A program made the translations under genes and the position numbers. Below, piece after piece: positions 1 through 8,823 of a stretch of 64,000 bases of DNA. This DNA comes from Microbulbifer agarilyticus S89 (GTDB lineage: Bacteria; Pseudomonadota; Gammaproteobacteria; Pseudomonadales; Cellvibrionaceae): the NCBI RefSeq assembly GCF_000220505.1, contig NZ_AFPJ01000037.1:1-64000 (forward strand), read 5' to 3'. The notes under the pieces were generated by a model. The model worked only from the letters and a program-made list of their open reading frames with translations, did no database searches and had not been told where the DNA came from. Positions within the stretch are counted from its first letter, which is position 1. Every line of letters begins with the position of its first letter.

Positions 1-19
1 CCATGTGTTTGAGAGACCT

Positions 20-559
20 ATGACGATGCCAGAGCAGCACCCCACATTGAGATCGGCACGTTTTGACGCCCCCTGGAGCAAAGAACTGAAACTGCTGACA
101 CTTCTGGCCAGCGTTATATTGATCGGCATCAGTACCCTGTTGCTGGTAAATGAGCCTGAGCAGTCACCTCCCTTGTACCAGCTGGGTATCTGGCTACCTC
201 TGGGGCTGTTGTTGCTGTGCGCCCTGTTTACCGTCCGGGGTTACCAGCTCCAGGGCGATCAGCTGCTGATATTACGCCCTGGCTGGCACAGCCGGGTGTC
301 ACTGCAGGGAGTGGAATCAATCACTCAGGATGCGAAAGCAATGGACGGGTCGATCAAATTGTTCGGGAATGGCGGCCTGTTCAGCTACCTGGGGTTGTTC
401 CGCAATAAACATCTCGGGCGCTTTCGCGCCTACGGCACAGATGCGGCAAGGGCCGTTGTCATTAAGTGGCCAACCTCTACGGTGGTAATCACCCCGGATA
501 AACCCCAGCTATTCACGCAGGTCACCCAGAAACTGGTGAGTTCTAAAGGCGCCGCTTGA
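20..559 (+). CDS. Membrane-anchored bacterial PH-domain protein
   Basis: A 179-residue protein with two hydrophobic segments near the N-terminus (about residues 23-43 and 57-73), followed by a compact beta-rich domain of the bacterial PH type with the core 'YQLQGDQLLILRPGW'. Proteins of this type have two membrane helices and a cytoplasmic PH-like domain; their function is mostly unknown. The ATG at 20 is preferred because GAGAG lies about 5 bases upstream; an in-frame GTG at 5 and an ATG at 26 are alternatives. It is the first gene of a plus-strand envelope cluster (PliG-like, lipase, PliG-like, MscS). The family assignment is from sequence character only; the role is unknown. Confidence 0.7.
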   Translation: MTMPEQHPTLRSARFDAPWSKELKLLTLLASVILIGISTLLLVNEPEQSPPLYQLGIWLPLGLLLLCALFTVRGYQLQGDQLLILRPGWHSRVSLQGVESITQDAKAMDGSIKLFGNGGLFSYLGLFRNKHLGRFRAYGTDAARAVVIKWPTSTVVITPDKPQLFTQVTQKLVSSKGAA

Positions 560-646
560 CGGCGCTTGCGCAGGCTCGGGGGTCGTCGTCGACCCCGCAG
601 GCTAAAACCCTGCCGTCCAGTGCTGGCGCTGGACTACACTCATTGA

Positions 647-1174
647 ATGCAGCAATACAGCCTCGAACGGAATAATCAGCACGCCATCCAGCGCCTGTGG
701 GTTGCGATGGCAATCTGCCTGCTGGTGGCGAGCGCGATGAGCTTCGCGCTGGAGTCACGTACCGAATCCCTGCAGTTTGCCAAGGGCGCAACCAGCGCTT
801 CCGTCTCCGACAAAATACAGGGCTACAACGGCGTCAACTACACCCTCCGCGCAAAGGCGGGGCAGCTGATGACGATCACGCTTACCTCACCCCACACCGC
901 CACCTACTTTAATGTTTACGGCCCTGGCACGGGCCCCGGCGATGCGGCGATCTATATTGGATCGATCAAGGGCGCGCGCTTTTCGGAAAAGCTCGCCAAA
1001 GACGGCATTTACACGATTCAGGTTTACATGATGCGCAGCGCTGCGCGTCGCAACGAGTCGGCACCCTTTACCCTGCAAGTGGAAATAGATAGCAAACGCA
1101 GCAGTCGTTCGCGCAAGGAGAAAAATCCCAGTCGCCTCGCGGCGTCATTTGACCCAGAGCCTGACGGGAGTTAA
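647..1174 (+). CDS. PliG-like secreted protein (g-type lysozyme inhibitor family), copy 1
   Basis: A 175-residue protein with an N-terminal signal peptide (hydrophobic stretch about residues 17-34, likely cleavage after Ala34), so probably periplasmic. The mature part carries the pattern of PliG inhibitors and their relatives: 'KGATSASVSDKIQGY', 'YTLRAKAGQ', 'YFNVYGPG' and a C-terminal 'DGIYTIQVYMMRSAARR'. Known PliG proteins bind and inhibit goose-type lysozyme in the periplasm; whether this copy inhibits lysozyme is inference. The tail after residue 145 is basic and Ser/Arg-rich. A second family member starts near 2210, on the other side of a lipase gene. Some relatives are labelled 'DNA breaking-rejoining protein' in databases, with no support here. 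Confidence 0.7.
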   Translation: MQQYSLERNNQHAIQRLWVAMAICLLVASAMSFALESRTESLQFAKGATSASVSDKIQGYNGVNYTLRAKAGQLMTITLTSPHTATYFNVYGPGTGPGDAAIYIGSIKGARFSEKLAKDGIYTIQVYMMRSAARRNESAPFTLQVEIDSKRSSRSRKEKNPSRLAASFDPEPDGS

Positions 1175-1205
1175 CGTCTGGGTACTTGAGTAGCTACCCC
1201 GAGAA

Positions 1206-1952
1206 ATGGATTTCTTTAACACCATGAAACCCCTGTTGCCCGCGCTCGCGATCATCTATCTGATCCTGTTTCTGCCTTCGCCCGCCCTCGCCGGAGACTG
1301 CGTAATACTGTTACACGGCCTCGCGAAGTCAGACCATTCCATGCAGAAGCTGGACTCGGCACTTACCGATGCAGGGTTTGCGACCGTCAATGTGGATTAC
1401 CCCTCCACCGAGTACCCCATCGAAAAACTGGCGGGCCCGGCCATTGCGCCCGCTCTGGACCGCTGTGCAGAACGTGCCGACAAAGAACACAGCCAAACCA
1501 AGGTACATTTTGTTACCCATTCCATGGGCGGCATCCTGGTTCGGCAGTACCTCAGTAAAGTGACGCTCGACAACCTGGGGCGTGTGGTCATGCTTGGCCC
1601 ACCGAATCGCGGCAGTGAAGTGGTGGATAACCTGGGAAGTTTACCGGGGTTTCACATGATGTTTGGCGACGCCGGGCTGCAACTGGGGACGGGAGAGATG
1701 AGCACTCCCAACGCGCTAGGTGCGGCGAACTTCGAGCTCGGGGTTATCGCCGGCACCCGCAGTGTCAACCCAATTTTATCGAGCATGTTGCCGGAAGAGG
1801 ATGACGGAAAAGTCACCGTTGCCCGTACCCGCCTGGAAGGAATGAACGACCACCTTGAAATGCCTGTCACCCACGTTTTTATGATGAAAAACCCTCAGGT
1901 TATCGAACAGGTGATTTACTTCTTAAACCGCGGTGTCTTTAAGCGCGACTAG
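1206..1952 (+). CDS. Secreted alpha/beta-hydrolase, lipase/esterase type
   Basis: A 248-residue alpha/beta-hydrolase with a signal peptide ending near 'SPALAG' (residue 30). After it come the oxyanion strand 'VILLHGL' (33-39), the nucleophile elbow 'THSMGG' with Ser106, an acidic 'EEDDGKV' (Asp199/Asp200 likely catalytic acid) and His223 in 'VTHVF'. This matches extracytoplasmic lipase/esterase proteins related to the PGAP1/LipA group; the substrate is unknown. ATG at 1206 is annotated; ATG at 1224 would give a shorter signal-peptide n-region, and neither has a strong ribosome-binding site. It lies 31 bases after the first PliG-like gene, so co-transcription is likely. Confidence 0.8.
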   Translation: MDFFNTMKPLLPALAIIYLILFLPSPALAGDCVILLHGLAKSDHSMQKLDSALTDAGFATVNVDYPSTEYPIEKLAGPAIAPALDRCAERADKEHSQTKVHFVTHSMGGILVRQYLSKVTLDNLGRVVMLGPPNRGSEVVDNLGSLPGFHMMFGDAGLQLGTGEMSTPNALGAANFELGVIAGTRSVNPILSSMLPEEDDGKVTVARTRLEGMNDHLEMPVTHVFMMKNPQVIEQVIYFLNRGVFKRD

Positions 1953-2209
1953 ATCAAGCAACTAGTCTCGCACGCACCAGACTACACTACCGGATCTTCC
2001 CGTTAGCGGCAGGGTCCTCAGTGCAGTTACCGATACTCCCCTTAGCGTTACCCTTAGCATTCCCGTCGAGGGCACTAAGTGCGCCCACAGCGCCAGACAC
2101 TTTCCCAGTTATTGCCCTGAGCGCTTTACTCCATCGGCCGTTCTCACGTGCCGCTTGGCGACTCTCCAGATGGCCAGTTCCTCCCGCATGGCCAGTTCTA
2201 GAGTGGCAA

Positions 2210-2686
2210 GTGCGTCTTGGCCTGATCTTGCTGATCCTGTCCGTACCCTGCCCCACCGCTTATGCGGATTCCCATAAAGTTATATCGCCCCCGGGCGATA
2301 CCGAGCATCAATTAGCCTCGCCGGGCGGAGCGCGCATCAAGCCGGCGAAAATCCTGTTGCGCCAGAATAGTGAAAATCAGCTGGTGGCGAATGGCATAAC
2401 CGGCTCCATCCAGGGGGAAGACACCAGGGAGTACTTGTTTGCCGCCAATACCGGGCAGCAGTTGCAACTGGAACTATCGAGCGATCATGCACTCGTGGGA
2501 TTTCGCATCACCGCGCCCGCATCCACACGACCGCTCTACCACAGCCATGGCAAGGAAAGCAGCTACTCCGTGACGATACCGCGCGATGGCACCTATCGCA
2601 TCCGCGTCTTTCTAAAGAATGCGGCCGCGGATAAGAATGAGCGCGCAGACTTCACCATGAACATACGCATCAGTAACCCGGGATAA
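2210..2686 (+). CDS. PliG-like secreted protein, copy 2
   Basis: The conserved part begins at a GTG at 2210: a short signal peptide ('RLGLILLILSVPCPTAYA'), then a beta-rich domain ending 'DGTYRIRVFLKNAAADKNE'. This C-terminal block aligns with copy 1 ('DGIYTIQVYMMRSAARRNE'), which makes the two proteins relatives. The reading frame stays open upstream to a GTG at 2021, but that 63-residue extension is Pro/Ala/Leu-rich, precedes the signal peptide and is probably not translated. The start is therefore uncertain. The role is inferred from family only: a periplasmic lysozyme inhibitor or a related binding protein. It ends 43 bases before mscS. Confidence 0.62.
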   Translation: MRLGLILLILSVPCPTAYADSHKVISPPGDTEHQLASPGGARIKPAKILLRQNSENQLVANGITGSIQGEDTREYLFAANTGQQLQLELSSDHALVGFRITAPASTRPLYHSHGKESSYSVTIPRDGTYRIRVFLKNAAADKNERADFTMNIRISNPG

Positions 2687-2729
2687 CTCCTCTTCGGTCT
2701 GGAAAACAACTGGAGCAGCAATCAGTACC

Positions 2730-3749
2730 GTGCAAGAGCAAAACACGACTACACAGATCGATGCAGACCTAAGCCAAGCCATCGGCCAGGTGGACAATTG
2801 GGTCGACAGTGCCGTCAAATTGCTGCCAAATTTTGCGGTAGCCATCGTTGTGCTGGTGGTCTTTTACTGCGTCGGTGCATTCCTACGCTTTCTGGTCCAT
2901 CGCTACTTAAATCGTCGCAATCGCGCCAATTTAGGTGAGGTGCTGGGCAGCCTCGTAAAGTGGGGCGTTACTCTCGCCGGGCTTCTCATCGCCGCAACCG
3001 TCGTGATGCCCAGTTTAAAGCCCGGCGACCTGATTGCCGGTCTCGGTGTGGGATCGGTGGCAATTGGATTTGCCTTTAAAGATATTCTGCAGAACTGGCT
3101 CGCGGGCCTTTTGATCTTGCTACGGCAACCATTTGAGGTAGGAGATCAAATCCAGGTTGCGGATTTCGAAGGTACCGTGAAGCGCATTGAAACACGGGCC
3201 ACCATGATCAATACCTACGATGGGCAGAGAGTAGTTATCCCGAATAGTGACATTTACACCAGCGCCATCCTGGTAAAAACAGCTCGCTCCATGCGCCGCA
3301 GCGATTTCGACATCGGCATTGGCTACAGCGACCAGATCGACGAAGCCTGTGCAGTAGTTTTACAGACGTTAAAGGCAATAGAAGGCGTGGCACAAAGACC
3401 GGCCCCCGAAGTGCTCCCCTGGGGCCTAGAAGCGAGCTGGGTCACGATTCGTGCGCGCTGGTGGACCAACAGCCTTCAGAGAGACGTCACGCACGTGCGG
3501 GCACAATTTATCGAAAAGGTTAAGGTCGCGCTCGACGAGGCTGGTATCGACATGCCCTTCGAAACGCAGGTCCACCTGTTCCACGACCAGACCGATGAAA
3601 CCGATGGCGAACGGGGCGTACAGCGGGAGGGCTGGCCAAGGGGTAAGAAAGCGTCTCCGCGTGCACGCTGGAAAGCGGAGGCGGACACCAAGGCGGAGGT
3701 TTCGGGGGACCGGCAGGCGACAAACACACCGCGCAGGGATCGGGATTAA
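2730..3749 (+). CDS. mscS: Small-conductance mechanosensitive channel, MscS family
   Basis: A 339-residue inner-membrane channel. There are three hydrophobic segments in the first 120 residues. The third contains the Gly/Ala-rich pore helix 'GVGSVAIGFAFKDILQNW', followed by the family signature 'LLRQPFEVGDQI' and the beta domain 'VIPNSDIYT'. MscS channels open under membrane tension to release solutes during hypo-osmotic shock. The start is a GTG at 2730 after TGGAG about 14 bases upstream. The last 45 residues are a charged Arg/Lys/Glu tail beyond the usual domain. It is convergent with trpS and closes the plus-strand envelope cluster. No terminator was seen in the 100 bases between them. 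Confidence 0.92.
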   Translation: MQEQNTTTQIDADLSQAIGQVDNWVDSAVKLLPNFAVAIVVLVVFYCVGAFLRFLVHRYLNRRNRANLGEVLGSLVKWGVTLAGLLIAATVVMPSLKPGDLIAGLGVGSVAIGFAFKDILQNWLAGLLILLRQPFEVGDQIQVADFEGTVKRIETRATMINTYDGQRVVIPNSDIYTSAILVKTARSMRRSDFDIGIGYSDQIDEACAVVLQTLKAIEGVAQRPAPEVLPWGLEASWVTIRARWWTNSLQRDVTHVRAQFIEKVKVALDEAGIDMPFETQVHLFHDQTDETDGERGVQREGWPRGKKASPRARWKAEADTKAEVSGDRQATNTPRRDRD

Positions 3750-3852
3750 TTCCCTGGGTCAGAAGCGCGCGCTCTTACCTTTCTTACCTTTATCTTGCCG
3801 CACGCATTGCCGGCCACTCCCCACCCTGAGAGAGCAGCCATTGGCCGCGGGC

Positions 3853-4860
3853 TCAGGCAATCTTGCGAATGCCCACCGCTTCACGCAGTTTCGCCAGGAA
3901 TGGCGCCGAATAGGCACGGGCCTTTTCTGCGCCCTTCTCCAGCTCTGCCTCAATCTGGGCAGGATTGGCCAACAGAGCCTCGTACCGTTCACGGGCTTCA
4001 CCGACCTGACCATTGATCAGCTCAAATAGCTGCTTCTTCGCTTCGCCCCAGGCAATACCATCGGCAAATGCCTGACGCATCTCGGCGGTCTGCTCCGGAG
4101 TAGCAAATGCCTGCCAGATCTGGAAAACAGTGGACGTATCCGCATCCTTCGGCTCGCCGGGCTCCAGCAGGTTCGTCTTAATCTTATTAATGTGCTTTTT
4201 CAGCTTCTTCTCGGGCAGGAACAGCGGAATGGTATTGCCGTAGCTCTTGCTCATTTTGCGGCCATCGAGCCCCTGCAACACAGATACGTGATCATCTACC
4301 ACCGCTTCTGGCAGCGCAAAATGCTCACCGTAGTGATGATTGAAACGGGCAGCGATGTCGCGCGCCATTTCAATATGCTGGATCTGGTCCTTGCCCACCG
4401 GGACCTTGTTCGCGTTGAACATAAGAATGTCCGCTGCCATCAGGATCGGGTAGCTGTAGAGCCCCATGTTGATGCCAAAGTCAGAATCCTGGCCATCATC
4501 GCGGTTCGCGTCGACCGCGGCCTTGTACGCGTGAGCGCGATTCATCAGGCCCTTGGCGGTCTGGCAGGTCAACAGCCAGGTAAGCTCTGGAATCTCCACG
4601 ATGTCCGACTGGCGGTAAAACACCACATTGTCGGTATTGAGCCCCAGCGCCAGCCAAGTCGCAGCAATTTCCAGGGTGGACTGATGCACCTGCTCCGGAT
4701 CCTGACACTTGATCAGCGCGTGGTAATCCGCCAGGAAATAGAACGACTGATTGTCAGCGTCCTGGCTAGCCTCAATTGCCGGGCGTATCGCGCCCACATA
4801 GTTACCCAGGTGAGGAGTGCCTGTCGTCGTAATCCCGGTGAGAACCCGCTGTTTCTTCAT
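3853..4860 (-). CDS. trpS: Tryptophanyl-tRNA synthetase
   Basis: A 335-residue class I synthetase that charges tRNA-Trp. The HIGH-like motif is '[10 protein letters not shown]' (residues 11-20) and the KMSKS loop is at 202-206. The tryptophan-site region '[17 protein letters not shown]' and '[10 protein letters not shown]' are typical of bacterial TrpS. The start is the ATG at 4860, which gives the family N-terminus '[10 protein letters not shown]'; the frame is open further upstream, but that extension has no family match. The length equals the common form and lacks the C-terminal extension of Pseudomonas TrpS. It follows the glycosyltransferase gene on the same strand after 127 bases. Confidence 0.97.
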   Translation of the reverse strand: MKKQRVLTGITTTGTPHLGNYVGAIRPAIEASQDADNQSFYFLADYHALIKCQDPEQVHQSTLEIAATWLALGLNTDNVVFYRQSDIVEIPELTWLLTCQTAKGLMNRAHAYKAAVDANRDDGQDSDFGINMGLYSYPILMAADILMFNANKVPVGKDQIQHIEMARDIAARFNHHYGEHFALPEAVVDDHVSVLQGLDGRKMSKSYGNTIPLFLPEKKLKKHINKIKTNLLEPGEPKDADTSTVFQIWQAFATPEQTAEMRQAFADGIAWGEAKKQLFELINGQVGEARERYEALLANPAQIEAELEKGAEKARAYSAPFLAKLREAVGIRKIA

Positions 4861-4987
4861 AGCTCGTGAACATTCCAACTGAAAACTTGTATCCCGCGCA
4901 CGTATTGCGCGGGCGCTATGATACCGGCATAACGATTCAGACTGAACCGGCCCGACAACCCTATCTCGCAGTTTCACCCTCAGGGCG

Positions 4988-6073
4988 TCAGTGACAGCAC
5001 GCTGCGCGCATTGCTTTCTCATAGGGTGCCCGCCAGTGATCCCAACCATAGTGCGCGATCGCCACGGGCTCCAGTGTGCCACCTCGCTGCTTGATCGATT
5101 GCAGGGCCGACAACCGCTGTACCGCAGCGGCCTCCGAGGCGTACAGGCAAGATGCCGGGTAAATTTCAGGATACGCCATCGAATGGGGTACTAACGGGAT
5201 GGCGCCAAGCGCCGTCGCCTCCATTACCGCCAATCCCTGAAACTCGTGATACGCCGTGGACAGGAACACATCGCTGTCGGCGAGTAACCTGCGGTACTCT
5301 TCCAGGTTCTCCACGAAGCCCACCCTTAGCAAGCGGTGTGCGAATCGAACCTGAATTTCCTGTAGCTCGGCGGGGACTTTGCGAAACGACTGACCAAGCA
5401 AATTGAGCCGGTATTCCATTCCCGAAGCCTCAAGCCGGTCCAGGATACGCAGCAGGCGATCCGCCCCCTTATCGTATTCCCAGCGTGCCGCCCAGCTGAT
5501 GGTGAGGTAGTCAGCGCACTCTCCTGAACCATAGGGCGATCCCAACAGCTCCTGCTCGAGCGGCACCGGCATGACCAGGCTGCGCGTGGCGACATGTTCT
5601 ATCACGTGTGGAGGGACGGCATCCGGCAACTTGCCCAGAAGTGCCGCCGCGCCCTCGAGAAAAGTGCGGCGATTGAACTCAGAATTGAACACCACCTTGT
5701 CGCCGCACAGGGCCGTGTACAGATTGAGTATTTGTGGTTCCACCGACTGGTGGGCTAGACCGGTTTTCGGATAGGCAAATTGGTTTTCGTGAAAATAAAC
5801 CAACGCGGGAATGCTCGCCAGCGCAGGAACCAGCCCGCGCAAGGCCGAGAGGTCGGTCATCGACGTGGCGACGAGGAGATCATAGGGTCGCTCCAGCGTT
5901 GCCCGCTCCGGACCCAATGCCCAACTCAGGCTGTTGCCGCGGATGCGCCAGCTGAAATAGCGCGGAGGCAGGGTCAGCACCGTCCACTGCCAGTCTGGGA
6001 AGGCGGCCACCAGCCCGCGGCGCCACCGCTTGTGGCTTTCCGCATCGTAGGCTGACAACAGTAAAACGCGCAT
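4988..6073 (-). CDS. DUF3524 glycosyltransferase, tRNA-queuosine mannosyltransferase (GTDC1/QTMAN)-like
   Basis: A 361-residue protein. The N-terminal half carries the DUF3524 pattern: 'ESHKRW' (12-17), '[13 protein letters not shown]' (35-47) and '[10 protein letters not shown]' (93-102). The C-terminal half is a GT-B/GT4 glycosyltransferase ('[12 protein letters not shown]', '[15 protein letters not shown]'). The best-characterised relative of this architecture is human GTDC1/QTMAN, which mannosylates queuosine in tRNA-Asp. A tRNA-modifying role here is inference. The ATG at 6073 overlaps the upstream TGA by one base (TGATG), so it is translationally coupled to the dehydrogenase gene. trpS lies downstream. 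The acceptor is untested. Confidence 0.85.
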   Translation of the reverse strand: MRVLLLSAYDAESHKRWRRGLVAAFPDWQWTVLTLPPRYFSWRIRGNSLSWALGPERATLERPYDLLVATSMTDLSALRGLVPALASIPALVYFHENQFAYPKTGLAHQSVEPQILNLYTALCGDKVVFNSEFNRRTFLEGAAALLGKLPDAVPPHVIEHVATRSLVMPVPLEQELLGSPYGSGECADYLTISWAARWEYDKGADRLLRILDRLEASGMEYRLNLLGQSFRKVPAELQEIQVRFAHRLLRVGFVENLEEYRRLLADSDVFLSTAYHEFQGLAVMEATALGAIPLVPHSMAYPEIYPASCLYASEAAAVQRLSALQSIKQRGGTLEPVAIAHYGWDHWRAPYEKAMRAACCH

Positions 6074-6957
6074 CAATCGAACTTACGCACGTTCTCCAGA
6101 CGGGCAAACAGGCTGGACGTGTCCCAGCGCCCCCCGCCAAGCGCCTGGACTTCACTGTAAAACTGATCCACCAGCGCGGTCACCGGCAGTAGAGCGCCAT
6201 TACGTCGCGCCTCGTCCTGAACAATCGCCAGGTCCTTGCGCATCCAGTCCACCGCAAAACCGTGTTCATACTCACCTGCCAGCATGGTTTTATAGCGGTT
6301 TTCCATTTGCCAGCTCTGTGCTGCACCCTTGGAAATAACCTCAACCACCTGTTCCGGATCCAGACCCGCTGCGCGCGCGAAGTGCAACCCCTCGGACAGA
6401 CCTTGCACCAACCCGGCGATACAGATCTGATTCACCATCTTGCACAGTTGACCACTACCCACCGGCCCCAGCAGATTGGCCGCTCGTGCGTAACAGTCCA
6501 GCAAGGGCTTGGCTCGCAAAAATTCAGCCTCGCTGCCACCGACCATGATTGTAAGTGCCCCGTTCTCAGCGCCGGCCTGGCCCCCGGAAACCGGAGCATC
6601 CAGAAAACCGATCTGACGTTCGGCTGCTTTACCTGCCAGTTCATGCGCTACGTCGGCTGACGCGGTGGTGTGATCCACAAACAGGCTCCCCGGTGCCATG
6701 CCAGCAAAGGCGCCTTCGGCACCCACTGTCACCTGACGCAGGTCGTCATCATTGCCCACACAGGCAAAGACGATCTCAGCACCTTGCGCAGCCTTGGCAG
6801 GCGTCGCAAATACCTCTCCCTGATAGTCATCAAGCCACTGGCTGGCACGGGCTCCAGTGCGGTTATAGATCTGCACCGGATACCCGGCTTGGGAAAGATA
6901 ACCGGCCATGGGATACCCCATGACACCAAGCCCTATAAACGCGACGGTTGTCTTCAT
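6073..6957 (-). CDS. NAD(P)-dependent beta-hydroxyacid dehydrogenase (3-hydroxyisobutyrate dehydrogenase family)
   Basis: A 294-residue soluble oxidoreductase. The Rossmann signature 'IGLGVMGYPMA' is at 8-18, the substrate loop 'DAPVSGGQAGA' at 120-130 and the catalytic lysine is Lys173 in 'GSGQLCKMVNQ'. These define the MmsB/GarR/YihU family, which oxidises or reduces 3-hydroxy acids such as 3-hydroxyisobutyrate, tartronate semialdehyde or succinic semialdehyde; the substrate cannot be told from sequence. Its stop overlaps the start of the glycosyltransferase by one base. No valine-catabolism genes are nearby, so an MmsB role is not supported by context. Confidence 0.88.
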   Translation of the reverse strand: MKTTVAFIGLGVMGYPMAGYLSQAGYPVQIYNRTGARASQWLDDYQGEVFATPAKAAQGAEIVFACVGNDDDLRQVTVGAEGAFAGMAPGSLFVDHTTASADVAHELAGKAAERQIGFLDAPVSGGQAGAENGALTIMVGGSEAEFLRAKPLLDCYARAANLLGPVGSGQLCKMVNQICIAGLVQGLSEGLHFARAAGLDPEQVVEVISKGAAQSWQMENRYKTMLAGEYEHGFAVDWMRKDLAIVQDEARRNGALLPVTALVDQFYSEVQALGGGRWDTSSLFARLENVRKFD

Positions 6958-7014
6958 AGTTACTCCGCGAAGTTAAGTCGTGCAGTACTGAAACCCAGCT
7001 ATTTATTGGCAAGC

Positions 7015-7815
7015 TCAACCGGCAACAATCAACCAGATCAGTACCGCTCCCAGTAGCAAGCGATAGATCGCGAATGGTGCCATACCAATTCGACTAATAA
7101 ACTGCAGGAAAAAGTGGATACATAGGTAAGCACTAATTCCCGACAGGATTACACCAAGAAAAATACTACCCCAGGGTACGGCTTGCGTATCGAGAAGCTC
7201 AAGGGTCAGCAACAGTGCACTTAACGCAATAACCGGGATCGACATCAAAAAAGAAAAGCGTGCTGCCGCTTCCCGCTTCATACCCAACATCAAGCCCGCG
7301 GTCATGGTAATACCGGAGCGCGAAGTACCAGGTATAAGCGCTAGGGCCTGCGCAGCGCCAATCATCAACGCTTTTTTCCAGTTCAACTGGCCCAAACCAT
7401 CGTGTCGTTTGCCGTATACGTCTGCCCACCACAGCAGCAGGCCGAAGATAATCGTGGTTGCCGCGATGACTGCCGATGAGCGCAGGTGGGTTTCGATAAA
7501 ATCTTTAAATGCGAGACCCGCCAACCCGGCGGGAATGGTTGCCAGGACGATGAGCCAGGCGAGCCGCCCCTCCTCACTGAATTGCCCAGTTTTAAAGCCA
7601 CCAAGGCCATCGCAAATCAAATGCCACACGTCCTTGCGGAAATAAATAAGTACCGCCATCAAGGAACCGAAATGCACCGCCACGTCAAACGCAAGCCCCT
7701 GATCCGGCCAACCCAGCACCTGATTCGGCAAGATCAAATGTGCGGAGCTGGAAATGGGCAAAAACTCGGTTATCCCCTGAATGAGTGCGAGGATGACGAT
7801 CTGAAAGGTTTCCAT
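7015..7815 (-). CDS. uppP: Undecaprenyl-diphosphatase (BacA/UppP)
   Basis: A 266-residue polytopic inner-membrane enzyme that dephosphorylates undecaprenyl pyrophosphate to recycle the lipid carrier for peptidoglycan and O-antigen; overexpression gives bacitracin resistance in other bacteria. Both signatures are present: '[14 protein letters not shown]' (14-27) and '[17 protein letters not shown]' in the second half. The start ATG at 7815 has a GAG about 5 bases upstream. It lies 23 bases after tsaB, so the two may be co-transcribed. Confidence 0.96.
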   Translation of the reverse strand: METFQIVILALIQGITEFLPISSSAHLILPNQVLGWPDQGLAFDVAVHFGSLMAVLIYFRKDVWHLICDGLGGFKTGQFSEEGRLAWLIVLATIPAGLAGLAFKDFIETHLRSSAVIAATTIIFGLLLWWADVYGKRHDGLGQLNWKKALMIGAAQALALIPGTSRSGITMTAGLMLGMKREAAARFSFLMSIPVIALSALLLTLELLDTQAVPWGSIFLGVILSGISAYLCIHFFLQFISRIGMAPFAIYRLLLGAVLIWLIVAG

Positions 7816-7838
7816 ACTATCTCAACTGCGTAAAACGA

Positions 7839-8582
7839 TTATTTGGCCGGGCGAATCCGCTCGCGTTTTTTCCAGGTAACTTCGTTACGCAGGTATGCGG
7901 GCTGCAGCTTGTCAGCGGAGACAGCTTGTCCCTGCTGCCACAAATCCGCTGCGAGCACGGCGATATCCTGCGCGTGGATACCTGCATCCATGAACAGCGC
8001 CCGAGGATTCAATGCTGCAAGTTCTGGATAGCCCCATCCTGGTCCTGCGGCGAGCAGTGGTGCTTCGTCACATTCTGAGCCAGAGACCTCTGTTGCCACG
8101 TAGCCAGCTGCCTGCAAAGCAGCAATTACCTGCTCCGGAGAAGACACCTGATCTGGCAGCAGCGCATGCCCGGGCTTCGCCGCATCATACAGACCCCAGT
8201 AAACCTCATTCATTCGCGCATCCAGCGCTGCCAGAACCGGCTTTTGAAGCGCCGACCATTCCGGCTTGTCTCGCGTCGCGCCCAGGGCCAATGCCGCCAG
8301 GCTCGAAACCGGAACAACCGGCAGGTCGGCAGAAAACGCGAGCCCCTGTACGCAGCTGATTGCAATACGCAGGCCGGTAAAAGAACCCGGCCCCTGGCTC
8401 ACCGCCATGCTGTCCATCTGAGCCAGGCGGTATCCACTCTCCCCCAATAGCTGCTCCACCATGGGCAACAGGCGGCGGGTGTGGTCGCGTTCGGCACGGA
8501 CAAATATCTCGTTTACCTGCCCCTGGTCATACAGGGCGACAGAGCAGGCACCAGAGGTAGTATCGACAGCCAGGATTTTCAA
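7839..8582 (-). CDS. tsaB: tRNA threonylcarbamoyladenosine biosynthesis protein TsaB
   Basis: An ASKHA-fold protein of about 247 residues that partners TsaD and TsaE in making the universal t6A modification of ANN-decoding tRNAs. Motifs: 'ILAVDTTSGACSVAL' at the N-terminus and 'SQGPGSFTGLRIA' near residue 75. The TTG at 8582 starts right before the conserved 'KILAVDTT' and has GGGG about 9 bases upstream. A GTG at 8624 would add 14 residues with no family counterpart; both are possible. The C-terminus is basic ('WKKRERIRPAK'). Confidence 0.92.
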   Translation of the reverse strand: MKILAVDTTSGACSVALYDQGQVNEIFVRAERDHTRRLLPMVEQLLGESGYRLAQMDSMAVSQGPGSFTGLRIAISCVQGLAFSADLPVVPVSSLAALALGATRDKPEWSALQKPVLAALDARMNEVYWGLYDAAKPGHALLPDQVSSPEQVIAALQAAGYVATEVSGSECDEAPLLAAGPGWGYPELAALNPRALFMDAGIHAQDIAVLAADLWQQGQAVSADKLQPAYLRNEVTWKKRERIRPAK

Positions 8583-8743
8583 TGAATAAGGCCCCAATTT
8601 GGTGAGATCTAAGTAAACGGCCACAGATGCCGCCGGCCGCGGACACCTGACGCGCTGCTGGCTGCAGACACGCGGGAAATCGACCTAAGGGATTGGGGAC
8701 GAATTGTGGCATGGCCAGCGGCAAACGCAACCGGCGGGAAGGG

Positions 8744-8777
8744 AAATAAAAAAGCCCCGGGGGCTACCCCCAGGGCT
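8744..8777 (-). terminator. Intrinsic terminator after the H1-like gene
   Basis: Positions 8754-8763 pair with 8767-8776 (one mismatch) around a 3-base loop. On the minus strand the hairpin is followed by TTTTTTATTT (8753-8744). It lies 47 bases past the H1-like stop codon. Confidence 0.88.
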
Positions 8778-8823
8778 CATATCTCAGTCCAGCCCCTATA
8801 TGCTTCTGGCGAGGGGCTGCGGA

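Noticed and set aside
1987..2256. 89-codon open frame on the minus strand before the second PliG-like gene
   Set aside because: Low-complexity Gly/Arg/Lys product with no start signal; it overlaps the signal-peptide region of the plus-strand gene.
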